From assembly GCA_023416415.1 (NCBI GenBank), contig JAEZHR010000322.1, positions 1 through 5,825 on the forward strand: DNA of 5,825 nucleotides. Direction: 5' to 3'. Source of the stretch: Pseudomonadota bacterium (GTDB lineage Bacteria > Pseudomonadota > Gammaproteobacteria > Burkholderiales > Burkholderiaceae_D). The notes under the pieces were generated by a model that searched no databases, had not been told where the DNA came from, and saw only the letters and a program-made list of their open reading frames with translations. A program made the position numbers and the translations under genes. This document shows, piece by piece, positions 1 through 4,910 of the stretch. Positions within the stretch are counted from its first letter, which is position 1; every line of letters starts with the position of its first letter.

Positions 1-147
1 ACCAACGGCTGGCTGCTGATGGAACACGGCTACGACCAGGCGGCCGAAGTACGCGCGCTGCTGTGCGCTCAAGGCTTCGACGAGACGCAAAGCTGGAAGG
101 ATCTGGCGGGTATCGAGCGCGTCTCCGGCGGACGCCGCAGCGCGTAA
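1..147 (+). CDS. prmC: Peptide chain release factor N5-glutamine methyltransferase, C-terminal end (5' truncated by window)
   Basis: This is the last 48 codons of a gene entering from the left edge, read in frame 1 and ending with TAA. The peptide starts TNGWLLMEHGYDQAAEVRAL and ends DLAGIERVSGGRRSA. The pattern 'GWLxxEHGYDQ...V..LL...GF......DLAG.ER...G' is the conserved C-terminus of PrmC (HemK). The family uses SAM to methylate the glutamine of the GGQ motif in release factors RF1 and RF2. The catalytic NPPY motif lies upstream of the window and cannot be checked. In many betaproteobacteria prmC follows prfA and precedes grxD and ubiX, which fits the genes found here. The identification rests on a short C-terminal segment, but that segment is distinctive. 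Confidence 0.87.
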   Translation, partial: TNGWLLMEHGYDQAAEVRALLCAQGFDETQSWKDLAGIERVSGGRRSA

Positions 148-223
148 CACCACCTGTCAAGACTGGCGCGCATTCGTACACATTGCATATCATGTGCCAC
201 TTGTTTTCCCATAACGAATCGTC

Positions 224-2566
224 ATGCTGCCTTCGATAGAACACCGTCTTGCCCTTGAACTCGCGGCCAAACCCGCTCAGGTTGCCGCCGCCATCGCGCT
301 GCTGGATGAAGGCGCCACTGTCCCTTTCATCGCCCGCTACCGCAAGGAAGCCACCGGCGGACTGGATGACGTGCAGCTGCGCCTGCTGGAAGAACGCCTG
401 CGCTATCTGCGCGAACTTGAGGACAGACGGGCAGCAATCATCGCCTCCATCGAAGAACAGGGGAAGATGACGCCGGAACTGCTGGATGCGATCGCCCATG
501 CGGAAGACAAGACGCGGCTGGAAGACCTCTACCTGCCGTTCAAGCCGAAACGCCGCACCAAGGCGCAGATTGCGGCCGAAGCGGGATTGACCGCGCTGGC
601 CGACGCCTTGCTGGCCAATCCGACACTCAATCCGGATGCAGAAGCGGCGAAATACCTCAAGCCCGCGTTCAGCACCGAGAACGGTGACAACCCGGGCGTA
701 CCTGACGCCAAGGCTGCACTCGATGGCGCTCGACAGATTCTCATGGAGCGCTTTGCCGAGGATGCCGAACTGCTGCAGGCGCTGCGCAGCTATCTTGTCG
801 AGCATGGCGTGGTCGAGTCGAAAGTCATCGAAGGCAAGCAGGATTCCGGCGCGAAGTTTGCCGACTATTTCGACTATTCCGAACCGATTGCCGCCATCCC
901 TTCGCACCGCGCATTGGCACTGTTCCGCGGCCGGCGCGAAGAAGTGCTGACCGTGATGCTGCGACTGGACAGCGAAGAGGAAAAGCCGAAATGGGACGCG
1001 CCGCACAACCCTTGCGAAGGCAGAATCGCCGCGCGCTTTGGCATCTCCAACCAAGCCCGCGCGGCAGACAAATGGCTGGCCGATACCGTGCGCTGGGCCT
1101 GGCGCGTGAAGGTGTTCATGCACCTGGAAACCGAACTCATGACCGCCTTGCGCGAGCGCGCCGAAGTCGAGGCGATCAATGTGTTCGCACGCAATCTCAA
1201 GGACCTGCTGCTGGCAGCCCCGGCCGGTCCGCGCCCGACCATCGGCCTCGACCCCGGCCTGCGCACCGGCGTGAAGGTGGCGGTGGTCGACGCCACCGGC
1301 AAGGTCGTCGATACCACGGCCATCTATCCGCACGCCCCGCGCAATGACTGGGACGGCGCAATCCAGACCCTCGCCCTGCTCGCGCGCAAGCATGAAGTTG
1401 CTCTGATTTCGATTGGCAACGGCACGGCATCGCGCGAAACCGACAAGCTCGCACAGGATCTGATCAAGCGCCATCCGGAACTGAAGCTGACCAAGATCGT
1501 CGTGTCCGAAGCGGGCGCCTCCGTCTATTCGGCATCGGAATACGCCTCGCGCGAACTGCCGGAGCTCGACGTCTCCCTGCGCGGCGCAGTATCGATCGCG
1601 CGCCGCCTGCAGGACCCGCTGGCCGAACTCGTAAAGATCGATCCGAAATCCATCGGCGTGGGTCAGTACCAGCATGACGTCAGTCAGGCACAGCTGGCGC
1701 GCTCACTGGATGCGGTGGTCGAAGACTGCGTGAATGCGGTCGGCGTGGACGTGAACACGGCCTCCGCCCCACTGCTGGCGCGTGTATCCGGCCTGAGCTC
1801 AAGCGTGGCGCAAAGCATCGTCAATCATCGTGAAAGCAAGGGCATGTTCCGTTCGCGCAATGCACTGCGCGATGTGCCGCGGCTTGGAGAGAAGACGTTC
1901 GAGCAGGCCGCGGGCTTTCTGCGGGTGATGAATGGCGAGAACCCGCTCGACGCCTCTGCCGTCCACCCGGAATCCTACCCGGTGGTGGAAAAGATACTCG
2001 CCGACATCAAGAAGGACGTCAAAGGCGTGGTCGGCGACAGCAAACTGCTGAAATCGCTGAACCCTGCCAAGTATGCGGACGATCGCTTCGGCATTCCGAC
2101 CGTATCCGACATCCTGAAGGAACTGGAAAAGCCGGGACGTGACCCGCGCCCCGAGTTCACCACCGCCACCTTCAAGGAAGGCGTGGAAGACCTGAAGGAT
2201 CTGGAGCCGGGGATGGTGCTGGAAGGCGTAGTCACCAACGTCGCCGCCTTTGGCGCCTTCGTCGACATCGGCGTGCACCAGGACGGCCTGGTGCATATTT
2301 CCGTGCTGTCCAACAGCTTCGTTCGCGACCCCCACACGGTGGTCAAGGCCGGTCAGGTGGTGAAAGTGAAGGTGCTCGAAGTGGATGAGAAGCGCCGTCG
2401 GATCGCTCTGTCGATGCGGATGGACGACAAGGCACCCGCCCCGGGTGCCGGGCGCGAACAGCGTGGCGACCGCAATGATGCGCGCCGTCTCGCCCAGCAC
2501 CAGAAAAGCCGCGAACCCGCTGCGGGAAGCGCGATGGCAGCGGCCTTCGCCAAGCTGCGCTCGTAA
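224..2566 (+). CDS. tex: Tex family S1 RNA-binding protein (transcription accessory protein)
   Basis: This is a complete 780-residue protein, within the usual Tex length. The N-terminal helical region carries the Tex signature DEGATVPFIARYRKEATGG (about residues 28-46). A YqgF/RNase H-like fold starts near residue 335 with GLDPGLRTG (341-349). The GQYQHDV stretch and a helix-hairpin-helix region beginning NAVGVDVNTAS (about 500-565) follow. An S1 domain lies at about 658-732 (GMVLEGVVTNVAAFGAFVDI...). The last 45 residues are a basic, Ala-rich tail. Tex proteins bind nucleic acid in the cytoplasm and affect transcription and, in pathogens, toxin expression; the exact role is not settled. The ATG start matches the family N-terminus (IEHRLALEL), but no Shine-Dalgarno sequence is visible before it. 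The 76-nt gap after prmC shows no convincing sigma70 promoter, only an imperfect palindrome at 185-197. Confidence 0.97.
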   Translation: MLPSIEHRLALELAAKPAQVAAAIALLDEGATVPFIARYRKEATGGLDDVQLRLLEERLRYLRELEDRRAAIIASIEEQGKMTPELLDAIAHAEDKTRLEDLYLPFKPKRRTKAQIAAEAGLTALADALLANPTLNPDAEAAKYLKPAFSTENGDNPGVPDAKAALDGARQILMERFAEDAELLQALRSYLVEHGVVESKVIEGKQDSGAKFADYFDYSEPIAAIPSHRALALFRGRREEVLTVMLRLDSEEEKPKWDAPHNPCEGRIAARFGISNQARAADKWLADTVRWAWRVKVFMHLETELMTALRERAEVEAINVFARNLKDLLLAAPAGPRPTIGLDPGLRTGVKVAVVDATGKVVDTTAIYPHAPRNDWDGAIQTLALLARKHEVALISIGNGTASRETDKLAQDLIKRHPELKLTKIVVSEAGASVYSASEYASRELPELDVSLRGAVSIARRLQDPLAELVKIDPKSIGVGQYQHDVSQAQLARSLDAVVEDCVNAVGVDVNTASAPLLARVSGLSSSVAQSIVNHRESKGMFRSRNALRDVPRLGEKTFEQAAGFLRVMNGENPLDASAVHPESYPVVEKILADIKKDVKGVVGDSKLLKSLNPAKYADDRFGIPTVSDILKELEKPGRDPRPEFTTATFKEGVEDLKDLEPGMVLEGVVTNVAAFGAFVDIGVHQDGLVHISVLSNSFVRDPHTVVKAGQVVKVKVLEVDEKRRRIALSMRMDDKAPAPGAGREQRGDRNDARRLAQHQKSREPAAGSAMAAAFAKLRS

Positions 2567-2590
2567 GCCGCGCCTGCCGGGAAGCCTCGA

Positions 2591-2596
2591 TATAAT
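2591..2596 (+). promoter_or_regulatory. Candidate -10 box for grxD
   Basis: A perfect TATAAT lies 33 nt before the grxD start, in the 63-nt gap after tex. The expected -35 position (about 2568-2573) is GC-rich and does not resemble TTGACA, so the promoter is either weak in its -35 or activator-dependent. It would give grxD, and probably ubiX, a transcript independent of tex. Confidence 0.5.
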
Positions 2597-2611
2597 GGGG
2601 CTTTTCCCCAT
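2595..2611 (+). other. Small inverted repeat overlapping the grxD -10 box
   Basis: ATGGGG and CCCCAT form a perfect 6-bp stem around a CTTTT loop. The left arm begins in the last two bases of the TATAAT box, so a transcript started from that promoter would lack part of the stem. It can fold fully only in RNA reading through from tex. No U-tract follows, so it is not a good intrinsic terminator. Confidence 0.4.
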
Positions 2612-2615
2612 ACTC

Positions 2616-2622
2616 GAGAAGG
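2616..2622 (+). promoter_or_regulatory. Ribosome binding site of grxD
   Basis: GAGAAGG lies 7 nt before the ATG at 2630. It fixes the grxD start and is the clearest Shine-Dalgarno sequence of the left block; tex and ubiX have none of comparable strength. Confidence 0.7.
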
Positions 2623-2629
2623 CAGCGCC

Positions 2630-2944
2630 ATGAGCGAAGTACAAAACTGGATCAAGGACACCGTCACGCAGCACCCCGTTGTGCTGTTCATGAAGGGAAC
2701 GGCCCAGTTCCCGCAGTGCGGTTTTTCCGGCCGCGCCGTGCAGATTCTCAACGCCTGCGGCGTCGAAAACATCGTCACGATCAACGTGCTGGAAGACGCT
2801 GAAGTGCGCCAAGGCATCAAGGATTACTCGAACTGGCCGACAATTCCGCAGCTGTATGTCAACGGCGAATTTGTCGGCGGCTGCGACATCATGACCGAGA
2901 TGTACGAATCGGGCGAACTGCAGGCACTGTTCAAGCAGGCTTGA
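2630..2944 (+). CDS. grxD: Monothiol CGFS glutaredoxin (Grx4 family)
   Basis: The gene encodes a complete 104-residue single-domain glutaredoxin. The active-site motif CGFS is at residues 30-33, after the conserved MKGT (21-24) and FPQ (27-29). The glutathione-binding elements WPTIPQLYVNGEFVGGCD (69-86) include the cis-proline TIP (71-73) and GGCD (83-86). Known members bind a [2Fe-2S] cluster at a homodimer interface using the CGFS cysteine and glutathione, and pass clusters to target proteins, often with BolA partners. They have little classical disulfide reductase activity. The protein is cytoplasmic. It has its own RBS and a TATAAT box upstream, and ubiX starts 22 nt after its stop, so the two are probably cotranscribed. 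Length and motifs are normal for the family. Confidence 0.97.
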   Translation: MSEVQNWIKDTVTQHPVVLFMKGTAQFPQCGFSGRAVQILNACGVENIVTINVLEDAEVRQGIKDYSNWPTIPQLYVNGEFVGGCDIMTEMYESGELQALFKQA

Positions 2945-2966
2945 GCAAGTCAACCGCGCGCACCGC

Positions 2967-3548
2967 ATGCCGAAACGAGCCCTGATCATTGCGATCACCG
3001 GCGCCACCGGCGCGCTTTACGGCGTGCGGTTGCTCCAGTTGCTGCGCGAGCTGCCAGGCATCGAAAGCCATCTGATCGTCTCCGACGCCGGCGTGCTCAA
3101 CCTGCACCAGGAGCTTGGCATGAACCGCAAGGAGGTCGAAGCGCTGGCCGACGTGGTCTACAACGTGCGAGACATCGGCGCCGCAATTGCAAGCGGCTCA
3201 TTTCGCTGCCACGGCATGGTGATCGCCCCTTGCTCGATGAAGACCCTGGCCTCGGTCGCGCACGGCCTGTCCGACAACCTCGTTGCCCGTGCCGCCGACG
3301 TGATGCTCAAGGAGCGCCGGCGCCTGGTGCTGATGGTGCGCGAGACGCCACTCAATCTGGCACACCTGCGCAACATGACCGCCGTCACCGAAATGGGTGG
3401 CATCGTGTTTCCGCCCCTGCCCGCGTTCTATCACCACCCCCAATCGATCGCAGACATGGTCGATCAAACGCTGGCGCGCGTGCTGGACCTGTTTGACATC
3501 GAGCATACGTTCGGGCAACGATGGAGCGGGTTGAAGCCGGCTAGCTGA
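2967..3548 (+). CDS. ubiX: Flavin prenyltransferase UbiX
   Basis: The gene encodes a complete 193-residue UbiX/Pad1 flavoprotein. UbiX joins a dimethylallyl group to FMN to form prenylated FMN, the cofactor that UbiD needs to decarboxylate 4-hydroxy-3-polyprenylbenzoate in ubiquinone synthesis. The N-terminal FMN-binding loop is ITGATGALYG (10-19), followed by SDAG (39-42), PCSMKT (88-93) and RETPLN (125-130). K115, R125, E126, Y155 and R171 keep the spacing of the active-site Lys129, Arg139, Glu140, Tyr169 and Arg185 that I recall for Pseudomonas UbiX. The ATG start fits the family N-terminus, although no strong Shine-Dalgarno sequence precedes it; translation may depend on grxD upstream. 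A strong hairpin terminator follows. No ubiD is present here, which is common. Confidence 0.96.
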   Translation: MPKRALIIAITGATGALYGVRLLQLLRELPGIESHLIVSDAGVLNLHQELGMNRKEVEALADVVYNVRDIGAAIASGSFRCHGMVIAPCSMKTLASVAHGLSDNLVARAADVMLKERRRLVLMVRETPLNLAHLRNMTAVTEMGGIVFPPLPAFYHHPQSIADMVDQTLARVLDLFDIEHTFGQRWSGLKPAS

Positions 3549-3565
3549 TCTGCCATCAGTGCACC

Positions 3566-3603
3566 AAAAAAAAGGCCCATGAACATTGCGTTCATGGGCT
3601 TTT
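3566..3603. terminator. Bidirectional intrinsic terminator
   Basis: A perfect 10-bp stem (GCCCATGAAC at 3575-3584, GTTCATGGGC at 3590-3599) encloses the 5-nt loop ATTGC. On the + strand it is followed by TTTT, ending the ubiX transcript. On the - strand it is followed, after one C, by eight T (A8 at 3566-3573), which makes it the better terminator in that direction. The - strand terminator sits 4 nt beyond the CCA end of the tRNA remnant, so it was probably the tRNA's own terminator. It now ends transcripts coming from the T6SS-like genes. Confidence 0.88.
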
Positions 3604-3607
3604 CCTT

Positions 3608-3650
3608 TGGTGCCGGCTGCAGGACGCGAACCCGCCACCGGTCAATTACA
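3608..3650 (-). pseudogene. tRNA-Thr(UGU) 3' half, displaced remnant (probable attachment site)
   Basis: Read on the - strand, these 43 nt fit tRNA positions 34-76 exactly: anticodon TGT, AA, a 5-nt 3' anticodon strand TTGAC, a 5-nt variable loop, T-stem GCGGG/CCTGC around loop TTCGCGT, acceptor 3' strand AGCCGGC, discriminator A, and encoded CCA. The TGT anticodon and acceptor match my memory of betaproteobacterial tRNA-Thr(UGU). No 5' half is present: upstream sequence supplies neither a GCCGGCT acceptor strand, nor a D-arm, nor a strand pairing with TTGAC. The near-universal A58 of the T-loop is C, consistent with loss of selection. Tyrosine integrases often cross over in tRNA anticodon loops, which leaves this kind of fragment at one island end. 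The exact isoacceptor is less certain than the tRNA-fragment call. Confidence 0.75.
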
Positions 3651-3753
3651 CATCACCGTGATCCGGAATTTCCTGATGTTGGCCGAAATCCATGTAAGCC
3701 AAGCAAGCCCGCGTTACCGCCGCCCGCAGTTCGCCGGATGTGCTTTTGATCAT
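3646..3753 (-). CDS. Small ORF of 35 residues ending in the tRNA remnant, possibly truncated
   Basis: The ATG at 3753 is preceded by GGGAGA at usable spacing (about 6 nt), and the ORF ends at a TAA that lies in the anticodon-loop part of the tRNA remnant. The peptide starts MIKSTSGELRAAVTRACLAY and ends MDFGQHQEIPDHGDV. It has no membrane segment or signal peptide and I do not recognise a family. It begins 43 nt after the stop of the DUF6708-like gene, on the same strand, so it looks like the last gene of that operon. Because its last codon (GTG) and stop use bases belonging to the tRNA, it may be the N-terminal stub of a longer gene cut at the island junction. It could also be a chance ORF. 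Confidence 0.45.
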   Translation of the reverse strand: MIKSTSGELRAAVTRACLAYMDFGQHQEIPDHGDV

Positions 3754-3796
3754 GCCATCTCTCCCGTGATGCCTGCGGGATATCTCATTGCCTCGT

Positions 3797-4908
3797 CTAC
3801 ACCTGTTTGCCGCGCCGCCATTTGCGCTCTTTCTCCATCGCCCGTTTCTGCTTGAGCGTGTAGACCGGTGTCGGGATGCTGGAATCAGGTGGCGGTTGGC
3901 GGTGGCGGGTTTGTTCAGGCTGGATGAACTCCGCGACTTCATTGCGAGAGAGGCTGGCGCCGCCCACGCTGGCAAGAATTTCCGCAGGCCATTTCGGTTC
4001 TGCCTTAGTCCAGTGAGACAGAGCACGCAGCAGGCCGCCCGGCACGGTCAGCGGCAGAATGGTCAGGCACAGCACGCCGAAGGGGATGGACAGGAACCAC
4101 GCTCCGTTCACGGCAGAGCCGGTCCAGTAGCCGAGGCTACCGGGACCGATCAGCGGCTGGCCCCAGGTCAGCGCTGCTCACTGACTGAGGCTGCTTTGGT
4201 CTTCATACAGGTGATCTTCCGGTGCAATCGGTGGACCCTGGAGCTGCATGTAGCGACGGATATGTTCGAAGCGCTGCTCCGCGGCTTCGGTGCCGACGTA
4301 CCTGTCGGTGTAACCGACACCAACGCGTGCCACGACACGATTGCTGCCCGGTGCCTCGGTGAAGGCCAGCATCAACAGCATTTCCCTGCGCGGCAGATCG
4401 CCGCCGCCCAGCACCGTCAGCTCGGCCACTTCACCCCGCACGCACGCCCAGTCGTAGGTGTGGATGCTGTGACGGGTGAGACCGAACCAGCGCCAGATTT
4501 CCCAGAATTGCGTGCCTTCGTCGAGGAAGACGTGGACCTTGCCGGTGGCGCGGTTGAACAGGACGGGCTGGTAGCGGTAGCCGATGAAGTCGAGGCGGGC
4601 GAAGCATAGGGAGAAGAACGCGCAGGACAGATCAAACCAACTAGGGCTGAATGAACCACCTTCAAAGGACGTGACGAAAAAAAACAACCCGATATCAGCG
4701 CTAAACCTCCGGCACCCATCGCCATAATCCCCGCCGCCTCAGACATCTGATCAATGAACTGGATGCCGTGCGGGTAAACCTTGTGGATGGTTCCATGCGC
4801 ATGAGCGCGCCGACTAGCTGATTGTTCCAGCGTCGGCAGCACCAGATGAGGATGGAGGTTCGGTGGTTCCAAAGGCTGTGCGGCTTGGATGCTCAACGCG
4901 TTCAGCAT
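3797..4908 (-). pseudogene. DUF6708-like membrane protein, T6SS-effector-associated; broken by a frameshift and an in-frame TGA
   Basis: The gene starts at the ATG at 4908, with GGAGGA 6 nt upstream. Codons 1-75 lead into a hydrophobic segment (EAAGIMAMGAGGLALISG). At a run of eight T (4677-4684) the sensible reading moves -1 and continues as FFFVTSFEGG through the DUF6708-like core (FNRATGKVHVF, YDWACVRGEVAEL, RYMQLQGPPIAP). A TGA at 4178-4180 interrupts it, but the same frame goes on as AALTWGQPLIGPG, a membrane segment (AWFLSIPFGVLCLTILPL), KWPAEILASVGG and a basic tail ending RRGKQV at a TAG. One added T and a sense codon would restore 370 residues. Such proteins are, from memory, often encoded beside BTH_I2691-type T6SS effectors; their role (immunity, chaperone or other) is unknown to me. 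Family name from recall. The two lesions are read directly; pseudogene status is inferred, and sequencing error or recoding remain possible. Confidence 0.68.
4677..4684 (-). other. T8 homopolymer at the frame change (U UUU UUU slippery sequence)
   Basis: Eight consecutive T on the - strand follow codon 75 in the pattern TGT TTT TTT. This gives U UUU UUU in the zero frame, the form of a -1 slippery heptamer, and the -1 frame after it is the one carrying the DUF6708-like core. A simple loss of one T from T9 gives the same picture. It is also a plausible site for polymerase slippage or phase variation. Confidence 0.6.
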
Positions 4909-4910
4909 GC

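Noticed and set aside
148..223. Sigma70 promoter for tex in the prmC-tex gap
   Set aside because: Possible -10 boxes (TATCAT at 188-193, CATAAC at 210-215) have no acceptable -35 at 16-18 nt spacing; the support is too weak to annotate.
874..1323. 149-codon open frame on the - strand inside tex
   Set aside because: It lies wholly within the conserved tex reading frame, and its Ser/Arg/Thr-rich composition is that of a shadow frame.
1799..3007. 402-codon open frame on the - strand across tex, grxD and the start of ubiX
   Set aside because: It is antisense to three clearly identified genes, crosses their boundaries, and its translation resembles no family I know. Long antisense frames are common in GC-rich coding DNA.
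3198..3638. 146-codon open frame on the - strand across ubiX, the terminator and the tRNA remnant
   Set aside because: It passes through a strong terminator hairpin and the tRNA fragment and is antisense to ubiX; no family resemblance.
3608..3690. A complete tRNA gene on the - strand
   Set aside because: The sequence upstream of the TGT anticodon has no D-arm, no acceptor 5' strand GCCGGCT and no strand pairing with TTGAC, so only the 3' half is present.
3754..4026. Upstream part of the - strand open frame 3646-4026
   Set aside because: Most of it overlaps the C-terminal coding part of the DUF6708-like gene in another frame and is a Ser/Arg-rich shadow. Only the part from the ATG at 3753 has an RBS and follows the preceding gene.
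3788..4609. 273-codon open frame on the + strand opposite the DUF6708-like gene
   Set aside because: The translation has shadow-like composition, while the opposite strand shows family-like motifs and membrane segments. It is long only because the - strand gene has strong codon bias.
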